The notes: generated by a model not told the origin, from the sequence alone. 45,940 nt of DNA from an uncultured Clostridia bacterium (GCA_934476675.1 CAKSOE010000024.1:1-45940); one strand, 5' to 3'. Counted from the stretch's first letter, positions 7,858-15,923 are shown. Made by a program: numbers and translations.

Positions 7858-9341
7858 TATTCAGCCGTAAGCCGCACCGTTACGGCATTGTCAAAATCAA
7901 GCGTAAAATCATGGTTTTCTATAACGCCGAGCTTTGTAAAATTCTTTTTAAGCGAATCTGCCTTTACATTCTCCGTAAGCGGCAGCGGCTTTCCGCTGCT
8001 GTCAAAGCTTTCATATACATAGCGTGCTGTGTAGCTGTTTGTTTCATAATTAACGTTTATATACTGCGTACAGCCGTGCTTTCCGCCCGGTTCGGCGTTC
8101 TCTCCGGCGTCGTTTGCCAAAACAAACGCAGGGTCATACATCACGAATCCGTCTTTGTAATAATCTATATCAATTTCGCCGTCCTTAATTTTTATTCCCG
8201 TAACGACAACCTTTCCGTAATCGCTTGTTTTGTATTCTGTGGGATATGTGCCGACGGGATTAAAGATTATTTTACTGTCCGAACTCTTTTTGCCGTATTT
8301 AACAGGTACAAATTTCAGTTCGCGCGTATTCACGTCAGCCTTTAAAAACTCGAACGAATTTGAGGAGCTGCCGTCACTATTTGCGCACAAATCAGTATTA
8401 AGAACGTCAAGACAGGTATTGTTTTCGTCATAAAGCGCAAAATTATCCACGTTCGGCACAACGCTGTCCGCGCCGCCGTTATTTGCCTTTGTCGTAATCA
8501 CAAGCTGATTTCCGAACGGCGAGAACACCGCTTTTTCCACAGTGGCAATTGAATCGGGAAGGTTTATTCCGATTTGCCTTGTTACGCTTTCAACCTTAAC
8601 GGCGGACTTGTCTATTTCAGCCGAGATATACCACATTTTTTCCTTATCCTCATCGGTTATCGGTTCGCCGTTGTAAATTTTATCGTCGATACCGGCGGTA
8701 ATTTCTCCGATGTCCGCATACAATTCAAGCATAAATTTATCGGGAATATCCGCAGCGGCAACGTTATATTTTTCCGCATATTTAGCGGTATATGAGTCGG
8801 CAAAATAATAGTCGTTCGAGTTATGGTTGGTGTTCAGCGACGCCGATTTTCCGTTTATCACACATTCCGTCCAGCCGTTTACGGCAGGCTCGCCGTCCTC
8901 GCCGAGGAGCGGCTTATCCTCGGAATGTATCGTATAAAATACATGAACAAAATTGTCATCCGCCGCTACGTTGTCGAGCGTAAGCGTGTACCCGTTTTTC
9001 GCGACGCTTTTTCCTATGCTCTTGTTAAATTCAGCCAAACGGTCTATACTCGAAATTTCCGCTGCGTTTTCGTTCTGAAAAAACGAAATAATCTCCCCCA
9101 CCTTATCCCTGACGGTCGGCGACGCAAACGATGTCGTGACCGCTATTGCACATATCGCCGCCGCAATAAGCGCAATGTTTGTTTTCTTTCTTTTCATAAT
9201 CAAAATCCTTTCCCTATCATCGGAAAAGAGTTTACTTTTCACCGCCTGCTTCACCGTTTCCGTGCCGATGTCAAAAGCGGTCGATTTGTCATAAAATTCT
9301 TCCAATCCCAGTTCCTCCGACAGGCTTTTACGCTTTTTCAC
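7857..9341 (-). CDS. DUF4179-type membrane protein, probable anti-sigma partner
   Basis: 494 residues. A cytosolic N-terminus of about 50 residues precedes one membrane segment (TNIALIAAAICAIAVTTSFA, roughly residues 54-73). The extracytoplasmic part begins with ASPTVRDKVGEIISFF and continues as a large beta-rich domain (NGYTLTLDNVAADDNFVHVFYTI, a typical DUF4179 block) with a second similar domain. Such proteins are commonly encoded directly after an ECF sigma factor and are thought to hold it at the membrane until a signal arrives. The ATG overlaps the sigma gene stop by 4 nt, so the pair is translationally coupled. The signal is unknown. Confidence 0.8.
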   Translation of the reverse strand: MKKRKSLSEELGLEEFYDKSTAFDIGTETVKQAVKSKLFSDDRERILIMKRKKTNIALIAAAICAIAVTTSFASPTVRDKVGEIISFFQNENAAEISSIDRLAEFNKSIGKSVAKNGYTLTLDNVAADDNFVHVFYTIHSEDKPLLGEDGEPAVNGWTECVINGKSASLNTNHNSNDYYFADSYTAKYAEKYNVAAADIPDKFMLELYADIGEITAGIDDKIYNGEPITDEDKEKMWYISAEIDKSAVKVESVTRQIGINLPDSIATVEKAVFSPFGNQLVITTKANNGGADSVVPNVDNFALYDENNTCLDVLNTDLCANSDGSSSNSFEFLKADVNTRELKFVPVKYGKKSSDSKIIFNPVGTYPTEYKTSDYGKVVVTGIKIKDGEIDIDYYKDGFVMYDPAFVLANDAGENAEPGGKHGCTQYINVNYETNSYTARYVYESFDSSGKPLPLTENVKADSLKKNFTKLGVIENHDFTLDFDNAVTVRLTAE

Positions 9342-9883
9342 AGCAATCCCTCCTCCGATAATCTCTTTTTTAACTTCTTTTTGCCCCGTGCAAGCCTGGT
9401 CTTGACGGTGGATATGTTCAGGTTCATTGCCGCTGAAATATCCTTTATTTTTTCGCCGTGTTTATAGTATCTGACGAAAATTTCACAGTCCGTTTCGCCC
9501 AGTGCGGCAACCGCACGCCAAAGGCTTTTCGCCTCGTCGCTCCTTATAAGCTCCTCCGAAACACCGCCGCAATCCGATATTTCGTTTTCGTCAATCGGAA
9601 CGCTCTCCATAGCCTTTGCACGCAGCCGCATTGCCGCCAGATTCCGCGCCGTTCCGGCAAGATAGCTCCGTACACTGCCCTTTTTTAAATCTATTCTTTC
9701 TGCGTTTTTCCACAGCGCAATAAACGTGTCGGAAACGATTTCCTCAATATCCTCGGCTGAAAATCTTCCGCCCGAAATATTGAAAAGCACAACGCTTATG
9801 TAAGGTGTGTAAAGCTCTATCGCCGCGTCAAGCGCGCCCTGCCGTTTTTGCCCGAGCTTTTTTAATAAAGTCGTTTCATTCAT
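9338..9883 (-). CDS. ECF-type RNA polymerase sigma factor
   Basis: 181-residue sigma-70 family factor. The region 2 helix is FSAEDIEEIVSDTFIALWKN with SVRSYLAGTARNLAAMRLRA. Region 4 carries the helix-turn-helix GEKIKDISAAMNLNISTVKTRLARGKKKLKKRL. Regions 1 and 3 are absent, as expected for ECF factors. It should redirect RNA polymerase to an envelope-related regulon under control of the overlapping DUF4179 protein. AAGGAG precedes the ATG. A TGAAACC element at 9962-9956 on the minus strand resembles an ECF -35 box and might allow autoregulation, but no convincing -10 was found. Confidence 0.9.
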   Translation of the reverse strand: MNETTLLKKLGQKRQGALDAAIELYTPYISVVLFNISGGRFSAEDIEEIVSDTFIALWKNAERIDLKKGSVRSYLAGTARNLAAMRLRAKAMESVPIDENEISDCGGVSEELIRSDEAKSLWRAVAALGETDCEIFVRYYKHGEKIKDISAAMNLNISTVKTRLARGKKKLKKRLSEEGLL

Positions 9884-9993
9884 ATTTGCTCCTTAACCGT
9901 ATAAATCAAAAGCTTTCAATCCGTACACCTATATATTTGCATAAAACACGTAAAAGGTTTCATTTATTTTAATTTTATCATATAAAATCTCTT

Positions 9994-10022
9994 TTGACAA
10001 AATAAAAAAAATGTGCTATAAT
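9994..10022 (+). promoter_or_regulatory. Promoter for the patatin/MFS/hisHF operon
   Basis: TTGACA (9994-9999), a 17-bp spacer and TG-extended TATAAT (10017-10022), a full consensus match 40 bp before the patatin start. Confidence 0.88.
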
Positions 10023-10061
10023 CTGTTTACATAAAATTTTAACATAAAAGAGGCGGTATAT

Positions 10062-10907
10062 ATGTTAGGTATGGTTCTGGAGGGCGGAGCAAACCGCACA
10101 TTTTATTCGATAGGCGTGCTTGACGCGTTTCTCGATAAAGGTATTGCGTGCGATTTTTTTGTCGGGGTTTCTGCCGGAATTGCAAACGGTGTGTCGTATA
10201 TTTCACGGCAAAAGGGCAGAAGTTTGGAATTAGGTCTTAGGTATATGAACGACAAACGCTACATGGGTGCGCGGTATTTTTTCAAAAAAGAAAATCACAG
10301 CTACTATAACCGCAGTTTTGTTTTTGACGAAATCCCCAACAAATACCTGCCGTTCGATTATAAAACGTATAATGAACACAGCGGCGGAGTTTATGCGGTT
10401 GTGACCAATCTTGAAACGGGAAAAGCGGAATATCTTCCGGTTCGGGGTGCAGACAAAAAATGGACGGTTATTCAGGCAAGCTGTGCGCTGCCGTTTATGT
10501 TCCGTCCCATGGAGATAGACGGAAATCTGTATATGGACGGCGGGTGCAGCGATCCGCTGCCGATAAAATTTGCGTTTGACAAAGGCTGCGACAAGGTTAT
10601 AAGCATTATTACCAGAGAGCGCGGCTACGAAAAACGCACCGAAGCGGACGTGAAATTTTCCGTTATGCTTTACAGAAAAAAACAGGCGTTTGCAAATGAT
10701 CTGATAAACAGAAGCTCCGTCTACAATGCAAGCAAGCGTTATCTTTTTGAAAAAGAAAAAGAGGGGAAAGCGTTTGTTTTTGCGCCGCGCGACACAAGCG
10801 GCTGGAAACGCACCGAAAGCAGCACGGACGCATTGCAGAAAATGTATGATGAGGGTTATAACGATGTACTCTTGCGGCTGGACGAGCTGAAAGAATTTAT
10901 AGGATAA
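10062..10907 (+). CDS. Patatin-like phospholipase
   Basis: 281 residues with the complete patatin Ser-Asp dyad: oxyanion-hole motif LEGGANRTFYSIGVLDAF, nucleophile Ser37 in GVSAG, and Asp159 in MDGG. Patatin enzymes hydrolyse acyl esters of phospholipids or related lipids. There is no signal peptide, so it acts in the cytosol or at the inner face of the membrane. It resembles the chromosomal housekeeping-type patatins of Firmicutes rather than secreted toxins. It starts an operon with an MFS transporter (14-nt gap) and hisHF. The start is supported by AGAGGCGG and by the position of the oxyanion motif. Confidence 0.9.
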   Translation: MLGMVLEGGANRTFYSIGVLDAFLDKGIACDFFVGVSAGIANGVSYISRQKGRSLELGLRYMNDKRYMGARYFFKKENHSYYNRSFVFDEIPNKYLPFDYKTYNEHSGGVYAVVTNLETGKAEYLPVRGADKKWTVIQASCALPFMFRPMEIDGNLYMDGGCSDPLPIKFAFDKGCDKVISIITRERGYEKRTEADVKFSVMLYRKKQAFANDLINRSSVYNASKRYLFEKEKEGKAFVFAPRDTSGWKRTESSTDALQKMYDEGYNDVLLRLDELKEFIG

Positions 10908-10921
10908 CAGGAGAAAAAAAT

Positions 10922-12136
10922 ATGAATAACGCTTATGAAAAAACGATACGAGCCTGCTTTTTGGGGTATATAGTGCAGGCGGTTATAAATAATTTTGTTC
11001 CGCTTTTGTTTGTAACCTTTCAGACGCATTACGGAATACCCCTTTCGGAAATTACCATGCTGATCACGCTGAATTTTTCGTTGCAGCTTTGCATAGATTT
11101 AGCATCGGCGTTCTTTGTTGACAAAATCGGTTACAGAGCGTCGGCGGTGTTTGCACATCTGTTTGCGGCGGTGGGCTTGATTTTGCTTGCGGTATTGCCG
11201 GAGGTGATGAACCCGTTTTTGGGATTGGTTATTGCGGTTGCGTTTTATGCGGTCGGCGGCGGACTTTTGGAGGTAATTGTAAGCCCGATTGTCGAGGCGT
11301 GTCCGAGTGAACATAAGGATAAAACAATGAGTCTGCTCCATTCCTTTTACTGCTGGGGTACGGTCGGCGTAATTGCATTGTCAACGCTGTTTTTCTTCGT
11401 TTTCGGCATAGAAAACTGGAAAATACTTGCGGTTATATGGGCGCTGCTGCCGATTGCCAACGGAGCGTCATTTTTAAAAGTTCCCATTGCCGCACTGTCC
11501 GACGACGGCGAAAGCATGGCGCCGGGTCAGCTTTTAAAAACAAAGGTGTTCTGGGTGTTTGTGCTTATCATGTGCTGCGCCGGAGCAAGCGAACAGGCTG
11601 TAAGTCAGTGGGCGTCGGCATTTACCGAAAAGGCTCTCGGAATTTCCAAATCCGTGGGAGATTTGGCAGGGCCTGCGCTTTTCTCGGTGCTTATGGGAAC
11701 ATCGAGAGTGATATATGGCAAATTCGGAGATAAGATAAACCTTGATAAAATGATGAGTTTAAGCTGTGTGCTGTGTATCGCTTCATATTTATTGATTTCA
11801 TGTACGCAGCTGCCGTTAGCCGGACTTGCCGGACTGGCTCTTGCCGGATTTTCGGTGGGAATCTTATGGCCCGGCACATTCAGCAAAGCGGTTGTTTCGG
11901 TCAAGGGCGGCGGAACGTCCATGTTTGCGCTGCTTGCGCTTGCCGGAGATGTGGGCTGCGCCGGAGGGCCGACCTTTGCCGGAAAAATAGCAAGCATGGC
12001 AGGCGATAATCTTAAAACAGGCATACTGGCGGCAGTGGTATTTCCGTCGGTGCTTTTGATAACACTTCTTATACACAGGGGGAAAAACGATGATTGCAAT
12101 AATAGACTACGGAGCGGGAAATCTGCAAAGTGTTAA
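10922..12136 (+). CDS. Major facilitator superfamily transporter
   Basis: 404 residues with about twelve hydrophobic segments, for example FLGYIVQAVINNFVPLLFVTF, SAVFAHLFAAVGLILLAVL and LGLVIAVAFYAVGGGLLEV. The cytoplasmic loop after helix 2 reads FVDKIGYRASA, in place of the usual MFS GxxxDRxGRR signature, and GKFGDKIN is the equivalent loop in the second half. The substrate cannot be read from sequence; similarity is to the sugar/unknown MFS groups. ACAGGAGAAA precedes the ATG. Its last 47 nt overlap the hisH coding region in another frame, so the C-terminal tail after LIHRGKNDD may be a late addition. Confidence 0.85.
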   Translation: MNNAYEKTIRACFLGYIVQAVINNFVPLLFVTFQTHYGIPLSEITMLITLNFSLQLCIDLASAFFVDKIGYRASAVFAHLFAAVGLILLAVLPEVMNPFLGLVIAVAFYAVGGGLLEVIVSPIVEACPSEHKDKTMSLLHSFYCWGTVGVIALSTLFFFVFGIENWKILAVIWALLPIANGASFLKVPIAALSDDGESMAPGQLLKTKVFWVFVLIMCCAGASEQAVSQWASAFTEKALGISKSVGDLAGPALFSVLMGTSRVIYGKFGDKINLDKMMSLSCVLCIASYLLISCTQLPLAGLAGLALAGFSVGILWPGTFSKAVVSVKGGGTSMFALLALAGDVGCAGGPTFAGKIASMAGDNLKTGILAAVVFPSVLLITLLIHRGKNDDCNNRLRSGKSAKC

Positions 12137-12692
12137 AAACGCGTTTAAGCATATCGGAACAGAGGCTGTTATAACGGGCGAAAAATCCGAAATCGCGGCG
12201 GCGGACGCAGTTGTTCTGCCGGGTGTGGGTGCATTCGGAGATTGTATGGCAAGCCTTGAAAAAGCCGGACTTACAGATACCGTAAAAGCGGCGGCAAACA
12301 GCGGCAAGCCGTTTTTAGGGATATGCTTAGGTTTGCAGCTGCTGTTTGAGGAAAGCGAAGAAAGTCCCGGGGTTAAGGGACTGGGAATTTTCAAAGGCAA
12401 AATCGTAAAAATTCCCGATACGGGACTGAAAATTCCGCATATGGGCTGGAACAGCATCGAAACGGTAAAAAAATCGAAAATTCTTGACGGCTCGCCGTAT
12501 GTATATTTTGTTCATTCGTATTATCTCGAAACGGATGATAAGGAGCTTGTAAGCGCATATACGGAATACGGGGCAAGGCTTGCGGTTGCGGTTGAGCGCA
12601 ATAATGTGTTTGCGGTGCAGTTTCACCCCGAAAAAAGCGGCGATGCCGGAATGGAAATACTCAAAAAATTTGCCGCTTTGGGAGGTAAATAA
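12090..12692 (+). CDS. hisH: Imidazole glycerol phosphate synthase, glutaminase subunit
   Basis: 200-residue class I glutamine amidotransferase. The nucleophile is Cys79 in GICLGLQLLFE; the His/Glu pair lies in VQFHPEKSG; PGVGAFGDCM is the oxyanion-strand region. It supplies ammonia to HisF, which makes imidazole glycerol phosphate and AICAR, joining histidine and purine biosynthesis. Key residues match canonical HisH. It is directly followed by hisF with no intergenic base (TAA-ATG). No other his genes lie in the window, so this pair is separated from the rest of the pathway. Confidence 0.94.
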   Translation: MIAIIDYGAGNLQSVKNAFKHIGTEAVITGEKSEIAAADAVVLPGVGAFGDCMASLEKAGLTDTVKAAANSGKPFLGICLGLQLLFEESEESPGVKGLGIFKGKIVKIPDTGLKIPHMGWNSIETVKKSKILDGSPYVYFVHSYYLETDDKELVSAYTEYGARLAVAVERNNVFAVQFHPEKSGDAGMEILKKFAALGGK

Positions 12693-13454
12693 ATGTACGC
12701 AAAAAGAATTATACCGTGTCTTGACGTGAAAAACGGCAGGGTGGTAAAGGGAGTTAATTTTGTAAATCTGACAGACGCCGGAGATCCGGTGGAATGCGCA
12801 AAGGCTTATGATAAAGCCGGAGCGGACGAGCTGGTGTTTTTGGATATTACCGCCTCCTCCGACGCGCGGAATACGGTCGAGGATATGGTAAGAGCGGTTG
12901 CGGAAAACGTGTTTATTCCGTTTACGGTCGGCGGCGGCATACGAACCGTTGAGGATTTCAGAAAAATCCTCAATGCCGGAGCGGATAAGGTCAGCGTGAA
13001 CAGCGCTGCGATAAAAAATCCGCAGCTGATACACGACGCTGCGGAGAAATTCGGCAGACAGTGTGTTGTGTGCGCAATTGACGCCAAACGGCGTGGGGAC
13101 AGGAGCGGCTATGACGTTTATTTAAACGGCGGCAGAGTGAATACCGGAATTGACGCCCTCGAATGGGCGAAAAAAGCCGAGGCTCTCGGCGCAGGCGAGC
13201 TGCTTGTCACGAGCATGGACTGCGACGGCACAAAGGCAGGCTATGACTTAGAGCTTACAAAAAGCATCAGCGAAAGCGTAAAAATTCCCGTAATCGCATC
13301 GGGCGGCGCAGGAAAGCCTGAACATTTCCTTGACGCATTCCGCATAGGCAAGGCGGACGCAGTGCTTGCGGCAAGCTTATTCCACTTTAAAGAAATAGAA
13401 ATCATGGATTTGAAAAAATATCTGCTCTCAGCGGGCGAGAGCGTTCGAATATGA
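12693..13454 (+). CDS. hisF: Imidazole glycerol phosphate synthase, cyclase subunit
   Basis: 253-residue TIM barrel with the two catalytic aspartates in context: the first in IPCLDVKNGRVVKG and the second in VCAIDAKRRGD. Phosphate-binding loops VGGGIRT and IASGGAGKPEH are intact. It closes the imidazole ring of IGP using ammonia from HisH. It is the last gene of the patatin/MFS/hisHF operon and faces the transglutaminase gene. The start is fixed by direct abutment to the hisH stop, with GGAGG about 5 nt upstream. Confidence 0.95.
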   Translation: MYAKRIIPCLDVKNGRVVKGVNFVNLTDAGDPVECAKAYDKAGADELVFLDITASSDARNTVEDMVRAVAENVFIPFTVGGGIRTVEDFRKILNAGADKVSVNSAAIKNPQLIHDAAEKFGRQCVVCAIDAKRRGDRSGYDVYLNGGRVNTGIDALEWAKKAEALGAGELLVTSMDCDGTKAGYDLELTKSISESVKIPVIASGGAGKPEHFLDAFRIGKADAVLAASLFHFKEIEIMDLKKYLLSAGESVRI

Positions 13455-13460
13455 CAAACA

Positions 13461-13491
13461 AAGCGCAGACGGCATATTGCTATCTGCGCTT
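13461..13491. terminator. Hairpin between convergent hisF and transglutaminase gene
   Basis: AAGCGCAGA (13461-13469) pairs with TCTGCGCTT (13483-13491). It starts 7 nt after the hisF stop and its right arm lies in the last codons of the convergent gene. No good T-run follows on either strand, so termination efficiency is uncertain. Confidence 0.55.
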
Positions 13492-14673
13492 CATATAATC
13501 TATAATTTTGTGGTTTGCGGAGAAAAATTCGATATTTGCGTCAAAATAGATATGCGGCACGCTTTTTCCCGAAACCGTTTCTCCGTTTTCGATTTTGTTC
13601 ATGCAGTCCCATGTACTGTCAAAAATAACCCATCTTCCGTCCACGTAGGCTTCGTTCCAGGCGTGATTTTGCTCCGTGGTATTTACCGTGCTTTCGCTCC
13701 ACACTTTATCTGCGTCTATTCCGAGCGCATAGCCCGAAACTACGTTGCACGGTATATTTATACTTCTTAAAAGAGACGCGCTCAAAACCGCAAATCCGAG
13801 GCATACGGCACGTTTGCTTTCAAGCACCTCTGTTGCCGAATACGGCAGGGTCTGTGTGGAATTTATATTGTCGGTGTCGTAATAAATGTTTGAGCAAACC
13901 CAGTCATGCACCGCAAGAACCTTTTCGTAATCGCTTGTACAGTCCGCAGTTATCCGCACCGCCGTTTCCTTTACGGCGTTGCTGTTGGATTGAATAAACG
14001 AATTGTTCTTCAATGCCTCGCTTACGGATTTGTCCGCTTCGTACATGGTTTTGTTGTGCGCATACACGGGCGATTCCTTAATCCGCCATTCGCCGTTTGT
14101 GCGTTCAAGGTAGAGATAATTGTATACCCAGCTTTCAAAATCGCCGTATGCTTTTGCGCCGGTGTATATGTCAAGCCTGAGATTGCTGTCGCCGGACGAG
14201 GGCAGAGAAATTGTTTTTGAAAATTCGCCGTCTTTATTCGCTGCGGCTGTGGTTTGCGTTATCGTGTTTTCGTTTAAATCGGTCAGATTTATTACGAGAT
14301 GCTGTTTTTCTTTTTCTTTTATAATTCCGAAAATTTTAAGCTTGTTGTTTTCGATGACCGCTCCGGCATTTTCCGACGGGTAAAACGAAAGCATGGGACT
14401 GTCGGTTATATATGCGTTCACTGCTATATCCGACGGGTCAATCGGCAGCTCCTCGTGCTTTATATAAGCAATAATTTCGGCAGGCGACGGAATCATATCG
14501 GTAATGTACGAAAGATTCTCCGACGCCTTTGAAACAACGCTTACAATCTTGGGAGCTTTTTCTTTGAGAGCCGGAATGTAATCGCCTATATCGAGGAAAA
14601 AATTCGTTTCGGAATTTATGACTGCCACTGCGGCGCACAGGAACAGAAATGAAATAAATGTGCGTTTTTTCAT
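13480..14673 (-). CDS. Exported transglutaminase-like protein
   Basis: 397 residues. An N-terminal hydrophobic segment (TFISFLFLCAAVAVI) serves as signal or anchor. The central region is a beta-rich domain with no clear family. The C-terminal half carries a transglutaminase-like/papain-fold core: DYEKVLAVHDWVCSNIYYD, catalytic Cys in KRAVCLGFA, His in QNHAWNEAYVDGRW and Asp in VIFDSTWDC. Bacterial members act as cysteine proteases or crosslinking enzymes at the cell surface; the target is unknown. The catalytic triad is complete. It lies next to the tRNA cluster without a clear functional link. Confidence 0.87.
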   Translation of the reverse strand: MKKRTFISFLFLCAAVAVINSETNFFLDIGDYIPALKEKAPKIVSVVSKASENLSYITDMIPSPAEIIAYIKHEELPIDPSDIAVNAYITDSPMLSFYPSENAGAVIENNKLKIFGIIKEKEKQHLVINLTDLNENTITQTTAAANKDGEFSKTISLPSSGDSNLRLDIYTGAKAYGDFESWVYNYLYLERTNGEWRIKESPVYAHNKTMYEADKSVSEALKNNSFIQSNSNAVKETAVRITADCTSDYEKVLAVHDWVCSNIYYDTDNINSTQTLPYSATEVLESKRAVCLGFAVLSASLLRSINIPCNVVSGYALGIDADKVWSESTVNTTEQNHAWNEAYVDGRWVIFDSTWDCMNKIENGETVSGKSVPHIYFDANIEFFSANHKIIDYMKRR

Positions 14674-14751
14674 ATCAAGCTCCTTTCCCGAAATTACCTA
14701 AAAGAAAAAAGCGCCACGACCTAACCTAATAAGCCGCAACACCTTTTTTAT

Positions 14752-14826
<75 letters not shown>

Positions 14827-14831
14827 GTGCA

Positions 14832-14877
14832 AAAATTTTATTAAACACTTTTAGGGGCTGTTATGCCCCTAAGTGTA
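14832..14877 (-). other. Hairpin between tRNA-Gly and tRNA-Cys
   Basis: On the minus strand ACACTTAGGGG pairs with CCCCTAAAAGTGT around an 8-nt loop (2-nt bulge) and is followed by an AT-rich run ending TTTTT. It could be a processing signal or a partial terminator that lowers tRNA-Cys relative to the upstream tRNAs. Confidence 0.55.
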
Positions 14878-14879
14878 AA

Positions 14880-14954
14880 TGGAGCGGAAGACGAGATTCG
14901 AACTCGCGACGTTCACCTTGGCAAGGTGACGCTCTACCACTGAGCCACTCCCGC
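14880..14954 (-). tRNA. tRNA-Gly (GCC)
   Basis: Minus-strand cloverleaf with acceptor GCGGGAG/CTTCCGC, anticodon GCC in the loop TTGCCAA, T-arm GTTCGAAT, and an encoded CCA. Confidence 0.95.
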
Positions 14955-14957
14955 ATA

Positions 14958-15033
14958 TGGTGCTTCCGGGTGGAATCGAACCACCGACACAGGGATTTTC
15001 AGTCCCTTGCTCTACCGACTGAGCTACAGAAGC
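14958..15033 (-). tRNA. tRNA-Phe (GAA)
   Basis: Minus-strand cloverleaf with acceptor GCTTCTG/CGGAAGC, anticodon GAA in the loop CTGAAAA, D-arm TAGCTCAGTCGGTAGAGC, T-arm GTTCGATT, and an encoded CCA. Confidence 0.95.
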
Positions 15034-15063
15034 ATATGACTTTTACCGGAGCAAAAGTCATTA

Positions 15064-15140
15064 TGGCGATCCGGATGAGGTTCGAACTCACGACCTCTAG
15101 CGTGACAGGCTAGCGTTCTAACCAGCTGAACTACCGGACC
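15064..15140 (-). tRNA. tRNA-Asp (GTC)
   Basis: Minus-strand cloverleaf with acceptor GGTCCGG/CCGGATC, discriminator G, anticodon GTC in the loop CTGTCAC, T-arm GTTCGAAC, and an encoded CCA. Confidence 0.95.
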
Positions 15141-15172
15141 GTATCATCAGCACATTATTAAAAAAATAATGT

Positions 15173-15248
15173 TGGTGGGAGTTACAGGGCTCGAACCTGT
15201 GACCCTCTGCTTGTAAGGCAGATGCTCTCCCAGCTGAGCTAAACTCCC
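15173..15248 (-). tRNA. tRNA-Val (TAC)
   Basis: Minus-strand cloverleaf with acceptor GGGAGTT/AACTCCC, anticodon TAC in the loop CTTACAA, T-arm GTTCGAGC, and an encoded CCA. It is the first gene of the cluster, directly behind its promoter. Confidence 0.95.
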
Positions 15249-15269
15249 TTGCCGCTGACGACAAGAATT

Positions 15270-15298
15270 ATTATAGCAAAACATAAGTGTTTTGTCAA
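15270..15298 (-). promoter_or_regulatory. Promoter of the five-tRNA cluster with palindromic spacer
   Basis: TTGACA (15298-15293) and TATAAT (15275-15270) with a 17-bp spacer on the minus strand. CAAAAC-N6-GTTTTG (15294-15277) fills the spacer, an arrangement also found at the glgA and toxin-antitoxin promoters. Confidence 0.85.
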
Positions 15299-15342
15299 TA
15301 CTTTTTTTGAAAAAAATTCAAAAATATTTTATATTTTTTATT

Positions 15343-15741
15343 TTACGCGCCTAACTGCTGTTTTTCCATAAAATCTATAAGCTTTTCAACAGTATTTTTG
15401 CTCAGTCCGCGTTCGATCAGACTTGCTTCCCTTTCCGCATCCTCAATGCCTATATCCAAAAAATCTGTCAGAAATTTTTTTATCTGACTATGGCGAGCAA
15501 AAGCGGTTTCGCTGTATATCAGTCCCGTTTCGGTAAGACGTATATCGCCGTAGGGCTGATGCGACACGTATCCGGCGTTTTTGAGAGAATTTACCGCGCG
15601 GTTCACGCTCGGCTTTGAAATCCCCAGCTTTGCCGCAACATCTGTCGTTCTGACGGTATGATTATTTACAGAAAGCGTATAAATCGCTTCCAGATATTCG
15701 CTTAACGTCCGGGTTATTGAATACTGCACCGATTTATTCAT
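15343..15741 (-). CDS. DtxR/MntR-like regulator with altered metal site
   Basis: 132 residues. The N-terminal winged helix-turn-helix is typical of the DtxR family: SEYLEAIYTLS, then VRTTDVAAKLGISKPSVNRAVNSLKNAGYV with a wing and LTETG. The dimerisation/metal region follows (ARHSQIKKFL and EASLIERGLSKNTVEKL). DtxR and MntR repress metal-uptake genes when they bind Fe or Mn. Here His84 and Glu110 align with known ligands, but the C-x-x-x-E-H/E-x-x-E-H ligand set reads S-x-x-I-E-R, so two ligand positions look lost. Metal sensing may be weak or changed. A terminator-like hairpin lies in its leader. No transporter target is adjacent. Confidence 0.8.
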   Translation of the reverse strand: MNKSVQYSITRTLSEYLEAIYTLSVNNHTVRTTDVAAKLGISKPSVNRAVNSLKNAGYVSHQPYGDIRLTETGLIYSETAFARHSQIKKFLTDFLDIGIEDAEREASLIERGLSKNTVEKLIDFMEKQQLGA

Positions 15742-15770
15742 GACAACTTACTCCTTTCGCATAACAAAAA

Positions 15771-15797
15771 GGACACAGAACAATAAAGTTCCGTGCC
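15771..15797 (-). promoter_or_regulatory. Terminator-like hairpin in the leader of the DtxR-like gene
   Basis: On the minus strand GGCACGGAAC pairs with GTTCTGTGTCC (6-nt loop, one bulge) and is followed by TTTTTG, all between the promoter at 15827-15855 and the ribosome site AAAGGAG. That is the layout of a transcription attenuator; no known riboswitch aptamer was recognised in the short leader. Confidence 0.6.
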
Positions 15798-15826
15798 CCC
15801 GTTGGCTTTTCTGCAATATATACGTT

Positions 15827-15855
15827 ATTATACTACATTTTTTTCTTTTTGGCAA
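15827..15855 (-). promoter_or_regulatory. Promoter of the DtxR-like gene
   Basis: TTGCCA (15855-15850) and TATAAT (15832-15827) on the minus strand with a 17-bp spacer. Confidence 0.75.
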
Positions 15856-15894
15856 GATTTTTTTTAAAAAATTTTGCCGATTTGTATAAATATC

Positions 15895-15923
15895 TTGAAA
15901 AAACGGCAGTTATATGTTAAAAT
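15895..15923 (+). promoter_or_regulatory. Promoter of yebC
   Basis: TTGAAA (15895-15900), a 17-bp spacer and TAAAAT (15918-15923), 39 bp before the yebC start. Confidence 0.65.
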
